A stretch of 64,000 nt of DNA, from positions 25,097 to 89,096 of the forward strand of contig LVBI01000013.1 of NCBI GenBank assembly GCA_001603145.1, read 5' to 3'. Source of the stretch: Spirochaetales bacterium Spiro_07 (GTDB taxonomy: Bacteria; Spirochaetota; Spirochaetia; Treponematales; Treponemataceae). Position numbers and translations under genes: made by a program. Of this stretch, positions 31,157-40,758 are shown in pieces (within the stretch, counting starts at the first letter, position 1; the number at the start of each line of letters is the position of its first letter). The notes beneath the pieces were generated by a model, which searched no databases, was not told where the DNA came from, and was given only the letters and a program-made list of their open reading frames with translations.

Positions 31157-31555
31157 ATGAGCGTTTCAGATCCGATTGCAGATATGCTGACAAAGGTAAG
31201 AAATGCGGCTCAGGCCGGACACGAAAGTGTTGACATTTCTACTTCAAAATTAAAGCTGGAAATTGTTAAGATTTTGAAAAACGAAGGTTATATCAAGAAT
31301 TTCAAAAAAGTAACACAGGACGGTTTGAATATCATCCGCGTTTCTTTGAAATATGATGACCAGAACAAATCAGTTATTCACGGAATCCAGAAGATTTCTA
31401 CACCTGGCCGCCGTGTTTACTCTGGCTACAAAGATATGCCGCGCGTTTTCAATGGTTATGGTACCGTTATCGTTTCAACATCTATCGGCGTAACAACCGG
31501 AAAGAAAGCTGTTGAAAAGCTCGTTGGCGGTGAATTGCTCTGCAAAGTTTGGTAA
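31157..31555 (+). CDS. rpsH: 30S ribosomal protein S8
   Basis: A 132-residue central-domain protein, the usual repressor of the spc operon: [42 protein letters not shown] at the end. Confidence 0.98.
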   Translation: MSVSDPIADMLTKVRNAAQAGHESVDISTSKLKLEIVKILKNEGYIKNFKKVTQDGLNIIRVSLKYDDQNKSVIHGIQKISTPGRRVYSGYKDMPRVFNGYGTVIVSTSIGVTTGKKAVEKLVGGELLCKVW

Positions 31556-31566
31556 TAGGAGGAAGT

Positions 31567-32103
31567 ATGTCAAGACTTGGTAAACTTCCGGTGTCTATTC
31601 CAGCGGGAGTAAAAATTAGCGTTAATGACAATGTTGTTACTGTTGAAGGTCCGAAAGGAAAGCTTTCTCAGAAATTTGACAACGTTGAAATCAAGGTTAA
31701 CGGTTCAGACGTAGAAATCAGCCGCAAGGATGATTCTCGTGTTGCAAAGGCATCACACGGCTTGTACCGCAACCTTATCAAGAATATGGTTACCGGTGTT
31801 TCAGCAGGTTTCACAAAGTCATTGATTATCAATGGCGTTGGTTACCGTGCGGAAGTACAGGGCAAGATGATTGTAATGAACCTCGGTTATTCAACTGATT
31901 TCATTGCACTCATTCCAGAAGGTCTTACTGTTACTGCTGATGCTCAGGGAAAAGTAACAATTACCGGCATCGACAAACAGTTAGTCGGTCAGTTTGCTGC
32001 TGAAATTCGTAGCTTGCGCAAGCCTGAACCTTACAAAGGCAAGGGTATCCGCTATGAAGACGAATACATCAGAAGAAAAGTCGGTAAATCCGGCGTTAAA
32101 TAA
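31567..32103 (+). CDS. rplF: 50S ribosomal protein L6
   Basis: A 178-residue protein near the sarcin-ricin loop: [33 protein letters not shown], and the ending [20 protein letters not shown]. The start at 31567 has TAGGAGG six bases upstream; an in-frame earlier ATG inside rpsH is rejected. Confidence 0.98.
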   Translation: MSRLGKLPVSIPAGVKISVNDNVVTVEGPKGKLSQKFDNVEIKVNGSDVEISRKDDSRVAKASHGLYRNLIKNMVTGVSAGFTKSLIINGVGYRAEVQGKMIVMNLGYSTDFIALIPEGLTVTADAQGKVTITGIDKQLVGQFAAEIRSLRKPEPYKGKGIRYEDEYIRRKVGKSGVK

Positions 32104-32115
32104 GGGTAAAGCGAT

Positions 32116-32478
32116 ATGTTTAGAAAACTTAATGAGAAAGATAGAAAACGTCTTAAGAGAAAGATTCATATCCGCAAGAACCTTCGCGGTACAGCTGCCC
32201 GTCCTAGAATGACTGTTACACGCAGCAACAAGAATCTGTATGTTCAGGTTATAGACGACGATGCTGGAAGAACATTGGCTTCTATTTCAACTCTCGAGAA
32301 AGAATTTGCATCTCTCAAGCCTAACACTGAAGGTGCAACAAAGCTCGGTGAAGCTATGGGTGCCCGCTTAAAGGACAAGAAAATTACGACAGTAGTTTTC
32401 GACAGAAACGGCTATCTCTACCATGGTGTAGTGAAAGCTCTTGCTGACGGAACCCGTGCAGCCGGTATTGTATTTTAG
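32116..32478 (+). CDS. rplR: 50S ribosomal protein L18
   Basis: A 120-residue 5S-rRNA-binding protein: [59 protein letters not shown]. Confidence 0.98.
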   Translation: MFRKLNEKDRKRLKRKIHIRKNLRGTAARPRMTVTRSNKNLYVQVIDDDAGRTLASISTLEKEFASLKPNTEGATKLGEAMGARLKDKKITTVVFDRNGYLYHGVVKALADGTRAAGIVF

Positions 32479-32487
32479 GAGTTGGCT

Positions 32488-33000
32488 ATGGAACACCAGA
32501 AAAATTATGATAAAGACCAGCCAAAGGAATTCATCGAGAAGCTTGTAAAGCTTAACCGCACTTCTAAGACCGTAAAAGGCGGCCGCAGAATGTCTTTCTC
32601 TGCTCTTACTGTTGTAGGAGACCAGAAAGGCCGTGTTGGTTATGGTTTCGGCAAGGCTAACGATGTTTCTGAAGCTATTAGAAAGAGCATCGATAAGGCC
32701 AAGAAGAACTTGGTAACTGTTCCGCTCAAGAACGGAACAATTCCACATGATGTTCAGGCTGAATATAAGAGCTCGTCAGTGCTCCTCAGACCAGCTTGTT
32801 CTGGTACCGGTATCATCGCCGGTGGTGCAGTCCGTGCTGTTATGGAAGCTGTGGGTGTTACAGATGTTTTGTCTAAGTCTCTTGGATCAAACTCTTCTGT
32901 AAACGTAGTTCGCGCAACTTTTGAAGCAATCAATTCTTTGATGGATGCTAAAGTTGTTGCTAAAAACAGAGGCAAATCTCTGGAAGATTTGTGGGGTTAA
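32488..33000 (+). CDS. rpsE: 30S ribosomal protein S5
   Basis: A 170-residue fidelity protein: VKLNRTSKTVKGGRRMSFSA, GYGFGKANDVSEAIRKSID, SGTGIIAGGAVRAVMEAVGV. ATG 32488 is preferred to an in-frame TTG at 32482 because AGGAG lies six bases before it. Confidence 0.98.
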   Translation: MEHQKNYDKDQPKEFIEKLVKLNRTSKTVKGGRRMSFSALTVVGDQKGRVGYGFGKANDVSEAIRKSIDKAKKNLVTVPLKNGTIPHDVQAEYKSSSVLLRPACSGTGIIAGGAVRAVMEAVGVTDVLSKSLGSNSSVNVVRATFEAINSLMDAKVVAKNRGKSLEDLWG

Positions 33001-33002
33001 TC

Positions 33003-33194
33003 ATGGCAAAAGCAAAAAAGCTTAAGATTACATTGGTAAGAAGCACCATCTCACAGAAACCTGCTGTTGTAGCAACTGTAAAAAGCCTCGGCTTGAGAAA
33101 AATCAGTTCATCAGTTGAGCAGAATGCAACTCCTGATATCCTCGGAAAAATCAGGGCTGTTGCTCACCTTGTTGAAGTAGAGGAGATGAAATAA
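33003..33194 (+). CDS. rpmD: 50S ribosomal protein L30
   Basis: A 63-residue ferredoxin-like protein: LKITLVRSTISQKPAVVATV, KSLGLRKISSSVEQNATPD. The stop overlaps the rplO start (TAATG). The ATG at 33003 is chosen over an in-frame GTG inside rpsE. Confidence 0.96.
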   Translation: MAKAKKLKITLVRSTISQKPAVVATVKSLGLRKISSSVEQNATPDILGKIRAVAHLVEVEEMK

Positions 33195-33646
33195 TGTCTG
33201 AATTCAATCTGAGCGCACCTGTTGGTGCAAACAAGAAAAAGCGGATTGTCGGTCGCGGTTCATCTTCTGGTCGCGGTACAACTGCTGGCAAAGGCAACAA
33301 AGGTCAGCAGTCTCGTTCTGGCGGCAAGGTGTACGTCGGTTTTGAAGGCGGTCAGATGCCTCTTTACCGCCGCATCGCACAGCGTGGTTTCTCAAACTAC
33401 TGGTTCAAGAAAGAATATGCAATCTTCAATCTTTCACAGCTTGAAGAGAAGTTTTCTGACGGCGAGACAGTAGACAAAGAATCATTGGTTAAAAAAGGTC
33501 TGCTCAAAAAAGCAGGTATGTTGGTAAAAGTTCTTGGTGATGGAGATTTGACCAAAAAACTTACTGTTGCTGTAGACAAGGTTTCTGCTTCTGCAAAGGA
33601 GAAAATCGAAAAGCTCGGCGGAACAGTAGCTGTTACCAACGAATAA
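33194..33646 (+). CDS. rplO: 50S ribosomal protein L15
   Basis: A 150-residue late-assembly protein: the Gly-rich extended segment GRGSSSGRGTTAGKGNKGQQ, then RSGGKVYVGFEGGQMPLYRR and a globular C-terminal domain. Coupled to rpmD. Confidence 0.98.
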   Translation: MSEFNLSAPVGANKKKRIVGRGSSSGRGTTAGKGNKGQQSRSGGKVYVGFEGGQMPLYRRIAQRGFSNYWFKKEYAIFNLSQLEEKFSDGETVDKESLVKKGLLKKAGMLVKVLGDGDLTKKLTVAVDKVSASAKEKIEKLGGTVAVTNE

Positions 33647-33663
33647 ACGGAGCAAGTGGAAAA

Positions 33664-34983
33664 ATGGCAAACAATCCAATAGTTAATATGCTAAAGGTTA
33701 AGGAACTGCGCGAGCGCATCTTCTTTACCTTCGTCATGCTTGCAGTTTTCCGCTTGGGAAGTGTTCTCACTATTCCGGGAATCAGTGCCCAGGCCTTGAC
33801 TGCTTACTTCAAGTCACTTACTCATGGAAATGCGTTTGTTGATTACATGGACTTTTTCGCAGGCGGTGCCTTCTCGAATTTCTCTGTGTTTATGCTTGGT
33901 GTTATGCCTTATATTTCTACACAGATTATCATGCAGCTTGCATTGATAATCTTCCCGTCGCTCAAGAAGATTGTTCAAGACGACGGCGGCCAGAAGAAAT
34001 TTAATGCCTGGACAAGAATCGGTACAGTTTTTGTATGTCTGATTCAGTCAGGCATTGTTGTTGCTTATGCTTCAAGCATTCCAGGCGCAATCATTCTTAA
34101 TAACCGCATAGTGTTTACCGCTATCGTTCTGATTACTGTCACGACAGGTGCAATGATTACTGTCTGGATGGGTGATCAGATTACAGCCCGCGGAATCGGT
34201 AACGGCATTTCAATGTTGATTTTTGCCGGTATCGTTGCACGCTGGCCATCTGCCATCTGGGAGCTTGGCCGCATGGTTAGCAACGGTGATGTAAACATTG
34301 TGCCAGTAATAGTTGTTTTCTTGATGTTCATTGCTATCATCGGTCTTGTAATTCTGGAACAGCAGGGCGAGCGCAAGATTCCTATCCATTATGCTAAGCG
34401 TGTTGTAGGACGCAAAATGTATGGCGGTCAGAGCACATACATTCCGTTCAAAATCAATCCGTCAGGCGTTATTCCGGTAATCTTTGCCTCAACATTCTTG
34501 ACATTCCCGTTACAGATTGTTAACGGACTTGCAGCTTCAAACCGTTTCTTGAACAAGGTTGCTGCAATCCTTAATCCGGCCGGTTGGTGGTATAACATTA
34601 TTCTGGTTTTGTTGATTGTTTTCTTTGCATACTTCTACACTCAGGTAACACTGAACCCCACTGAAATTGCAAAGCAGATTCGGGAAAACGGCGGCTCGAT
34701 TCCTGGAATCAGAACAGACAAAACAGAAGACTACATGCAGAAAGTATTGAACAGACTTATTCTGCCGGGTTCTTTGTATCTTGCATTTATTGCGGTAATT
34801 CCGACACTCATTCAGAACTGGTTCGGTTTCCCGCAGTCAATCTCAATGCTTATGGGCGGCACTTCGTTGCTGATTGTCGTAGGTGTTGACCTTGATACGA
34901 TGAGCCAGGTTGAAGCCATGCTGAAGATGCATCATCACGATGGATTGGTAAAAAAAGGCAAGTTGAGATCAAGAAATCTGTAG
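33664..34983 (+). CDS. secY: Preprotein translocase subunit SecY
   Basis: The 439-residue protein-conducting channel of the inner membrane, with ten predicted membrane segments. Signatures are RLGSVLTIPGI near the start, FFAGGAFSNFSVFMLGVMPY in the plug/TM2 region and YLAFIAVIPTLI late. It closes the spc cluster. adk and map, which often follow secY, are missing and rpmJ comes next. Confidence 0.98.
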   Translation: MANNPIVNMLKVKELRERIFFTFVMLAVFRLGSVLTIPGISAQALTAYFKSLTHGNAFVDYMDFFAGGAFSNFSVFMLGVMPYISTQIIMQLALIIFPSLKKIVQDDGGQKKFNAWTRIGTVFVCLIQSGIVVAYASSIPGAIILNNRIVFTAIVLITVTTGAMITVWMGDQITARGIGNGISMLIFAGIVARWPSAIWELGRMVSNGDVNIVPVIVVFLMFIAIIGLVILEQQGERKIPIHYAKRVVGRKMYGGQSTYIPFKINPSGVIPVIFASTFLTFPLQIVNGLAASNRFLNKVAAILNPAGWWYNIILVLLIVFFAYFYTQVTLNPTEIAKQIRENGGSIPGIRTDKTEDYMQKVLNRLILPGSLYLAFIAVIPTLIQNWFGFPQSISMLMGGTSLLIVVGVDLDTMSQVEAMLKMHHHDGLVKKGKLRSRNL

Positions 34984-34985
34984 TT

Positions 34986-35072
34986 TTTAATCTAACCTGT
35001 AGATTAAATTTGGAATTTAGTGTTTAATACTAAGATGCCGGTGCTGCCATTGAGGCGTGTGAATCCGGCATC
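34986..35072 (+). other. Two stem-loops between secY and rpmJ
   Basis: TTTAATCTA/TAGATTAAA (34986-34994 and 35000-35008, loop ACCTG) and GATGCCGG/CCGGCATC (35034-35041 and 35065-35072). Neither has a long U-tract. They probably process or attenuate the message between the spc and alpha parts. Confidence 0.55.
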
Positions 35073-35100
35073 TCTTTGACACAAATCCAAGGGGGATTTT

Positions 35101-35214
35101 ATGAAAGTACGAACCAGCGTAAAGCCCATCTGCGATAAGTGCAAGGTTATCAAGAGAAACGGCATTGTCCGCATTATCTGCAGTAATCCAAAACACAAGC
35201 AGCGCCAGGGCTGA
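35101..35214 (+). CDS. rpmJ: 50S ribosomal protein L36
   Basis: A 37-residue zinc-ribbon protein: [20 protein letters not shown] with Cys11, Cys14, then Cys27 and His32, the zinc-binding C+ form. AAGGGGG precedes the ATG. It sits at the standard place before rpsM. Confidence 0.97.
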   Translation: MKVRTSVKPICDKCKVIKRNGIVRIICSNPKHKQRQG

Positions 35215-35226
35215 GGAGTAAATTAG

Positions 35227-35592
35227 ATGGCTCGAATTGCGGGAGTTGACCTCCCAAATAAACATGTACATGTTTCGTTGACCTATATTTACGGTATTGG
35301 ACGTTCATCAGCTGATAAGATTTGCAAAAGAGCAAATGTTGATCCGACAAAAATGATGAACGATTTGTCTACAGATGAAGTAAACGAACTTCGCAAGCTG
35401 ATTGAATCAGAGTATAAGGTTGAAGGACGTCTTCGTTCTGAAATTGGTTTGAACATCAAGCGTTTGATGGACATCGGTAGCTATCGTGGTCTTCGTCACA
35501 GAAAAGGTTTGCCGGTTCGCGGACAGCGGACTCGTACAAATTCTCGCACACGCAAGGGTAAGAAAAAGACCGTTGCTGCAAAGAAGAAGTAA
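35227..35592 (+). CDS. rpsM: 30S ribosomal protein S13
   Basis: A 121-residue head protein contacting the P-site t[38 protein letters not shown], and the tail [17 protein letters not shown]. Confidence 0.98.
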   Translation: MARIAGVDLPNKHVHVSLTYIYGIGRSSADKICKRANVDPTKMMNDLSTDEVNELRKLIESEYKVEGRLRSEIGLNIKRLMDIGSYRGLRHRKGLPVRGQRTRTNSRTRKGKKKTVAAKKK

Positions 35593-35615
35593 TAGCTAAC
35601 CGGAGGTAGAATCAA

Positions 35616-35996
35616 GTGGCAACCGTAAAAAAACGAAAAGAGAAAAAGAGCGTTTATGAAGGTAATGTTTACATTCAGGCAACGTTCAATAATACAATCG
35701 TAACAATTACTGATCTGAACGGAAATGCTCTTTCTTGGGCATCTTCTGGCGGACTTGGATTCCGTGGTGCTAAGAAATCAACACCTTTCGCAGCTCAGTC
35801 TGTTGCAGAAACAGCTGTACAGAAAGCAGCTAGTTATGGTTTGCGTGAAGTACATGTGTTCGTAAAAGGACCAGGCGTTGGTCGTGAATCTGCTGTCCGC
35901 TCTTTGGGAGCATTGGGATTAAAAGTTAAATCTATTAGCGATATAACTCCTATTCCACACAATGGCTGTAGACCAAGAAAAACACGCCGCATGTAA
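35616..35996 (+). CDS. rpsK: 30S ribosomal protein S11
   Basis: A 126-residue platform protein, starting with [37 protein letters not shown], ending [16 protein letters not shown]. Confidence 0.98.
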   Translation: MATVKKRKEKKSVYEGNVYIQATFNNTIVTITDLNGNALSWASSGGLGFRGAKKSTPFAAQSVAETAVQKAASYGLREVHVFVKGPGVGRESAVRSLGALGLKVKSISDITPIPHNGCRPRKTRRM

Positions 35997-36014
35997 TCAA
36001 GGAGAACGTGAATA

Positions 36015-36608
36015 ATGGGAAAAAGCACACAACCGTTATTAAAACGCTGCAAAGCTTTGGGAATTAATCCTATAGTAATGGGTTATGGAAAGGTTTCAAA
36101 ACGGAATCAGAAAGAAACCCGCAGAAAAGTTTCTGAATATGGTCTTCAGCTTAAAGAAAAGCAGAAGGTTAAGTTCATTTACGGCATCATGGAAAAACAG
36201 TTCCATCGCTATTATGTTATGGCAACTAAGAAACATGGTGTTGCAGGTGAGATGCTCCTTCAGCTTTTGGAAAGCCGCATCGACAACGTAGTTTTCAGAC
36301 TGGGCTTTTCAAAGACCCGCGATGAAGCTCGTCAGATGGTAAGCCATGGACATATTCTTGTTAATGGCAAGAAAGTTGATATTCCGTCATACCTTGTAAA
36401 AGTTGGTGATGTAATTTCTATCAAGGAAAAGAGTAAGTCAATGCCTGGAATCAAGTTGATTCTTGCAAAGAACGGCGACAGAGCTGTTCCGGGTTGGCTT
36501 GAAGTTGACAGAGACAACTTTACAGGCAAAGTAGTCGCTTTGGCTACTAAGGCTGATATCGATTATTCTGTACAAGAAAACCTCATTGTTGAGTTTTACT
36601 CTAGATAA
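36015..36608 (+). CDS. rpsD: 30S ribosomal protein S4
   Basis: A 197-residue assembly-initiating protein with S4 RNA-binding domain (LESRIDNVVFRLGFSKTRDE). The N-terminal zinc cysteines of some S4 forms are absent. It is the usual repressor of alpha operons. Confidence 0.98.
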   Translation: MGKSTQPLLKRCKALGINPIVMGYGKVSKRNQKETRRKVSEYGLQLKEKQKVKFIYGIMEKQFHRYYVMATKKHGVAGEMLLQLLESRIDNVVFRLGFSKTRDEARQMVSHGHILVNGKKVDIPSYLVKVGDVISIKEKSKSMPGIKLILAKNGDRAVPGWLEVDRDNFTGKVVALATKADIDYSVQENLIVEFYSR

Positions 36609-36617
36609 GGAGCATAA

Positions 36618-37676
36618 ATGGCCCGCAAAAATCTGCTTAAAGGATTTAAGAAACCTAAAGGCGTTACATTTGAACATATTGAATCAAATCCTGATTATGG
36701 AAAGTTCATTGCGTACCCGTTTGAAACTGGTTTCGGATCAACCGTAGGTAATACCCTGCGCAGAGTATTGTTATCATCAATTCAGGGCTATGCAATAACC
36801 TCTGTTCGCATTACATCGTATGACGCTGATGGCGTTGCACATGTAATTTCGAGTGAGTTTGAGACCATACCGAATGTTGTTGAAGATACGCTTGAAGTAA
36901 TCAACAATCTTAAGCAACTTCGCGTAAGGCTTCCTGCTGACGTTGAACAGGATACTTTGGAATTTGAATTCAAGGGACCGGGAACTGTTGTAAGCGATAT
37001 GCTCAACAAGGAAGGCGCTCTTGAGATTCTGAAGCCAAAGGATTTTACCCTTTTCACAATGATGGAAAATGCAAATTTGCTTTTCGAAATTCAGGTTGAT
37101 TTGGGAAGAGGATATGTTCCTGCAGAAGTGAATGAAAATTATATCGACATCGTCGGAACTATTCCGATGGATGCAATTTTCACTCCGATTCCGAAGGTAA
37201 ACTATTCAATTGAGCCTTGTCGTGTTGGACAGCGTAGCGATTACGATAAGCTGGTTATTGAAATTTGGACAGACGGTACTATTGCTCCAGACGATGCTTT
37301 GGCAGAAGCTGCAAAGATTGCAAAAGATCATTTCTCAGTCTTTGTAAACTTCAACGACACAGAGCAGAGTCGCAATGATGAGCTTGACGACGGCGATGAC
37401 CGCATCAAGCAGTTGCTTAATACTCCGGTAGAAGAACTCGAACTGTCCGTTCGTTCTTCTAATTGTCTGAAAAACGCAAATATTCGTACTATTGGCGAAT
37501 TGACCCGCAAGACAGAAGATGACATTGCCAAGACAAGAAACTTCGGCAAGAAGAGCCTTCTTGAGATTAAGGAGAAATTGCTTGAATGGAACCTTAACCT
37601 CGGCATGACAGACTATTCACATCTTAAAAATGCGGTAAATTTACCAAAGCAGAAGGAAGAATCTGATGAATCATAA
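36618..37676 (+). CDS. rpoA: DNA-directed RNA polymerase subunit alpha
   Basis: A 352-residue alpha subunit. The N-terminal dimerisation domain has [20 protein letters not shown]. The C-terminal domain begins around residue 270 ([20 protein letters not shown]) with the helix-hairpin-helix [13 protein letters not shown] for UP elements and regulators. A Lys/Glu/Ser tail follows. Its end overlaps rplQ by 11 bases. Confidence 0.98.
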   Translation: MARKNLLKGFKKPKGVTFEHIESNPDYGKFIAYPFETGFGSTVGNTLRRVLLSSIQGYAITSVRITSYDADGVAHVISSEFETIPNVVEDTLEVINNLKQLRVRLPADVEQDTLEFEFKGPGTVVSDMLNKEGALEILKPKDFTLFTMMENANLLFEIQVDLGRGYVPAEVNENYIDIVGTIPMDAIFTPIPKVNYSIEPCRVGQRSDYDKLVIEIWTDGTIAPDDALAEAAKIAKDHFSVFVNFNDTEQSRNDELDDGDDRIKQLLNTPVEELELSVRSSNCLKNANIRTIGELTRKTEDDIAKTRNFGKKSLLEIKEKLLEWNLNLGMTDYSHLKNAVNLPKQKEESDES

Positions 37677-38178
37677 AAACGGTTTTAATCCGCTTTCACG
37701 GACTACGGCTCATCGCCGTGCAATGTCTCGGAATATGGTGACTTCACTTTTCAGATATGAACGCATTACCACTACAAAGGCGAAAGCTCTTGAAGTGCGC
37801 AAGGCAGCTGAAAAATTAATCACACGCAGCAAGGTTGATTCTGTTCACAACCGCCGTCAGGCTGCTCGCTATATTCAGGACGATATCGTTTTGGCAAAAT
37901 TGTTCAATGAAATTGGACCAAGAATGAAGGATCGCGCCGGTGGTTACACACGCATCCTGAAAATCGGTTTTCGCCAGGGCGATGCTGCTGACATGGTTAT
38001 TCTTGAGCTTGTTGACTACAAACTTGATGTAGAAGGCAAGAAAGAAAAGAAAGAATCTAAGCCAGCAAAGAAAGATGCTGAAAAGGCTGAAGCAAAAAAG
38101 CCAGCTGAAAAAGGCAAGAAAAAGGCTTCTGCAAAAAAAGCAGATGCAGAACCCGCATCGTCAAAGAGCGATGAATAA
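37666..38178 (+). CDS. rplQ: 50S ribosomal protein L17 with long Lys/Ala/Glu tail
   Basis: A 170-residue L17. The core, about residues 1-120, is normal ([35 protein letters not shown]). The last 50 residues are a low-complexity Lys/Ala/Glu tail similar in character to that of S3. The gene starts inside the 3' end of rpoA, so the two are tightly coupled. Confidence 0.97.
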   Translation: MNHKNGFNPLSRTTAHRRAMSRNMVTSLFRYERITTTKAKALEVRKAAEKLITRSKVDSVHNRRQAARYIQDDIVLAKLFNEIGPRMKDRAGGYTRILKIGFRQGDAADMVILELVDYKLDVEGKKEKKESKPAKKDAEKAEAKKPAEKGKKKASAKKADAEPASSKSDE

Positions 38179-38198
38179 TTTAGTATAGGAGAAAAACT

Positions 38199-38375
38199 AT
38201 GTCAAAATCTCATCGCGGAAAAGGTCTTCTTGACAAACCAGCTCATGGTCGCGGTACTTGCGCACGTTGCAAGAAAGACGGAATCAAAGTTCTTTATGAA
38301 CAGGAAATTGATGGCGTAAAAGCTCAGATTTGCAAATATTGCAAGGCTGCCATCAAGAACGGAAAATCTGTCTGA
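38199..38375 (+). CDS. Small zinc-ribbon-like protein at the end of the alpha operon, function unknown
   Basis: A 58-residue protein read directly: MSKSHRGKGLLDKPAHGRGT at the start, then CARC (Cys21, Cys24) and CKYC (Cys45, Cys48), so it should fold around one zinc ion. It is basic (many Lys/Arg) like a ribosomal protein, has TAGGAG before the ATG, and lies 20 bases after rplQ and before the operon terminator. I do not recognise a named family. Position, charge and zinc knuckle suggest a ribosome- or rRNA-associated protein specific to this lineage. This is inference. Confidence 0.88.
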   Translation: MSKSHRGKGLLDKPAHGRGTCARCKKDGIKVLYEQEIDGVKAQICKYCKAAIKNGKSV

Positions 38376-38382
38376 TAAATAA

Positions 38383-38435
38383 GCATGTTCCTAAACATGC
38401 AAAAGAGGCTGTCCTCTAGAAGGGCAGCTTTTTTT
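38383..38435 (+). terminator. Terminator of the S10-spc-alpha unit
   Basis: A 7-bp hairpin GCATGTT/AACATGC (38383-38400) is followed by a second stem GGCTGTCC/GGGCAGCT with seven T residues (38407-38435). It ends the ribosomal supercluster before the convergent regulator gene. Confidence 0.9.
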
Positions 38436-38543
38436 ATTTTAAATGGCAAACGCTGAGCTGTGGTGTGCGTCGAAAATGGCGTAAGCAAAAAAAAATGCAC
38501 CGCCGGAAAATCGGGGTGCATTTCTAAAAGCTTTAAAAGCTTG

Positions 38544-39809
38544 TCAGACGGCGCGGATGTTCTTGCGTTGTTCAACAAGACGCTGAATTTCGTTGATGTT
38601 CTTAACCATGATGTAGTTTTCCATAACTTCGATGCGGCGCTTTTCAACATAGCGGTTGATTTCGTCGCGGGTTTCATCAAGCGAAAGACCAGCCCAGTGC
38701 GAAATATCCTGAATTGAAACATCGAAACGTCTCATAGGGCTAGAAGTTGGCATCTGCTGTGGCTGTGTTTCGTCAAGCATCAAGAATACATCGCCGATAC
38801 GTGCGGTTACATCTGAAATAACGAGAATTCTTAATCTGCGCTTTTGTTCGTTGATACGGCGGCAGAACATTTTAAGAAGAATCAATGCAATTGCCGGGTT
38901 GTTCGCTATTAAGAGCTCAAAGTTCGCTTTATTGAATTCAAGAACTTCTACAGTGTTTACGGCTACACAAGTTGCAGAGCGCGGCGTGTTCTCAAGAATC
39001 GCCATTTCGCCCAAAAATTCAGATGGACCGAGAACATCGATGTTCTTGTTGATGCCGTTCATTGCTTTTGAAAGCTGAACACGGCCAGACTTAATCAGAT
39101 AAAAGCAATCGCCCGGCTCAAATTCTGCAATAAGAACTTCGCCCGGCTTGTATGTCTTTGCAAATCGGCTGAATGCAGGCAATGAGAACTGCTTCATCGT
39201 TGAGTTTTCACTTGTTGCGGCTGCATCTTCCTCGGCAGTTTCTTCAATAGCTTTTTTGCCAGGACGGTTCATCTCGATTTCGTTCTTGCGCTTGGCTTCA
39301 GCCATATACTTTGCAATTTCGTTCTTGTGAGAAGTTGTCGGAAATTTTGTAAGATAGCGCTTACACAGATCAAAAGTTGTTACATAGTTTTCATCATCAA
39401 AAAAGCTTTTTACGACATCGAGGATACCGTCATCAATGCTCTCTTCGGCGCTGTTGAGAATTGACTTAATCTTATGATGTATAGTGCGGAGCTGACCAGA
39501 GAAAACCTGAAGCATCTTCATGATAATTGCTTTATTTCCGCTGAAGAGTTTCTCAAATTCAGGCACAGTCATCGCGACGGCTATAGAATCTGTCAAAACG
39601 CGGACAGTTTCCTCGCGTACAAAATGTCCTAATGCAGATTTAACACCAAAAAATTCACCTTCGCGGACTTGTTCAGCGACTTCTTTTCCGGTCTCAACAT
39701 CTATAGAACTTAAAATTATTGTACCTTTTTGAAGAATAAAAATTCTGTCGTCTTTATCTCCTTCGAAATATACAACAGAACCTTTTGAATATTGCATCAC
39801 CTTTGGCAT
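38544..39809 (-). CDS. CRP/FNR-like regulator with two cyclic-nucleotide-binding domains
   Basis: A 421-residue protein. The N-terminal cNMP fold (residues about 5-110) is degenerate in the phosphate-binding cassette (FFGVKSALG instead of GE...R). A central linker holds a TPR-like helix pair (TTFDLCKRYLTKFP) and an acidic stretch. The second cNMP fold (about 215-330) keeps an intact cassette FLGEMAILENTPRSATCVA. The C-terminus carries a Crp-type winged helix-turn-helix (VSIQDISHWAGLSLDETRDE). So only the second domain should bind nucleotide, and the protein should bind DNA. It is convergent with the ribosomal cluster and divergent from the PHP gene. Confidence 0.88.
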   Translation of the reverse strand: MPKVMQYSKGSVVYFEGDKDDRIFILQKGTIILSSIDVETGKEVAEQVREGEFFGVKSALGHFVREETVRVLTDSIAVAMTVPEFEKLFSGNKAIIMKMLQVFSGQLRTIHHKIKSILNSAEESIDDGILDVVKSFFDDENYVTTFDLCKRYLTKFPTTSHKNEIAKYMAEAKRKNEIEMNRPGKKAIEETAEEDAAATSENSTMKQFSLPAFSRFAKTYKPGEVLIAEFEPGDCFYLIKSGRVQLSKAMNGINKNIDVLGPSEFLGEMAILENTPRSATCVAVNTVEVLEFNKANFELLIANNPAIALILLKMFCRRINEQKRRLRILVISDVTARIGDVFLMLDETQPQQMPTSSPMRRFDVSIQDISHWAGLSLDETRDEINRYVEKRRIEVMENYIMVKNINEIQRLVEQRKNIRAV

Positions 39810-39868
39810 TTATGTACATCCTTGAATCTATGATACCACAATTCTTCATTTTATGCTATGGTTTTTTT

Positions 39869-40726
39869 ATGGTAGATTTGCATACTCATTCTAATATATC
39901 GGACGGAATTCTAAATCCAATAGACTTAATTTCTTATGCGGCATCACAAAATTTAAAAGCCGTGGCGTTGACAGACCATGATACAACAGACGGAATAGAA
40001 GCGGCTTCTAGGCAGGCTAAAATCGAAGGAATCGACTTTGTTCCGGGCGTGGAACTGACAATAACTTGGCCGACAGGTGAGTTTCATCTGCTCGGTCTGG
40101 GCATTAAAAAAGTGTCAGCACGGCTTGCGGAAATAACTGAAAATCTGCAAAAAGACAGAATTGAACGCAACAGGCACATGATTGAAAAGATGCAGCAAGA
40201 CGGTCTTGATGTGTCTTATGAAGAGCTTGTATCGTCGGTTGATGCCAAATGCATAGGGCGGCCGCATGTTGCTGAATATATGATGAGAAAAAAACTTGTG
40301 CGCAACCGCCAAGACGCATTCAACAGATATATCGCAAAGGGCAGACCTTATTATGTTGAAAAAGCGGGCTGCAATGTTGATGAATCGATTACGGCCATCG
40401 TTGAGAGCGGGGCAGTGCCGGTTCTTGCACACCCGCTTTCGCTTTATGTTTCATGGGGCAAGATGAAAGACGTTCTTACAGATTTGAAAGAACGCGGCAT
40501 CGCCGGAATCGAAGCTTTTCACCCCGGTGCAAAGCTGAATGACTGTCTGCGTCTTGAGGAAATGGGAAGAATGCTTGGTTTTTGCATTACAGCTGGCAGC
40601 GACTATCATGGTGAGGCTGTAAGAAGCGACCGCCACATGGGCTATACGGCCGGCAACAGAAAGATAGACGACAAATTTTATTATGAAGAGCTAAAACCGC
40701 TTATCGATAAAGCTGTGCTGATGTAA
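39869..40726 (+). CDS. PHP-domain phosphoesterase
   Basis: A 285-residue member of the polymerase/histidinol phosphatase superfamily. Metal-binding motifs: DLHTHSNISDG (His5, His7), ALTDHDTTDG, VPGVELT, VLAHPLSL, and TAGSDYHG near the end. Related proteins act as 3',5'-nucleotide phosphatases or trinucleotide 5' exonucleases (YciV/RnaAM type), a reasonable guess here. The ATG at 39869 is chosen because PHP proteins begin M-DLHTHS; no Shine-Dalgarno is visible. A TATGGT -10-like box ends seven bases before the ATG, so the mRNA may be leaderless. Confidence 0.88.
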   Translation: MVDLHTHSNISDGILNPIDLISYAASQNLKAVALTDHDTTDGIEAASRQAKIEGIDFVPGVELTITWPTGEFHLLGLGIKKVSARLAEITENLQKDRIERNRHMIEKMQQDGLDVSYEELVSSVDAKCIGRPHVAEYMMRKKLVRNRQDAFNRYIAKGRPYYVEKAGCNVDESITAIVESGAVPVLAHPLSLYVSWGKMKDVLTDLKERGIAGIEAFHPGAKLNDCLRLEEMGRMLGFCITAGSDYHGEAVRSDRHMGYTAGNRKIDDKFYYEELKPLIDKAVLM

Positions 40727-40729
40727 AAA

Positions 40730-40752
40730 AAAAGCTGCAACAGTTTGCAGCC
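40730..40752. terminator. Bidirectional terminator between PHP gene and tRNA-Thr
   Basis: The stem GCTGCAA/TTTGCAGC has nine A residues on its left and CTTTAT on its right. On the reverse strand the hairpin is followed by a T9 run, so it terminates tRNA-Thr; on the forward strand it may also end the PHP message. Confidence 0.82.
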
Positions 40753-40758
40753 TTTATA

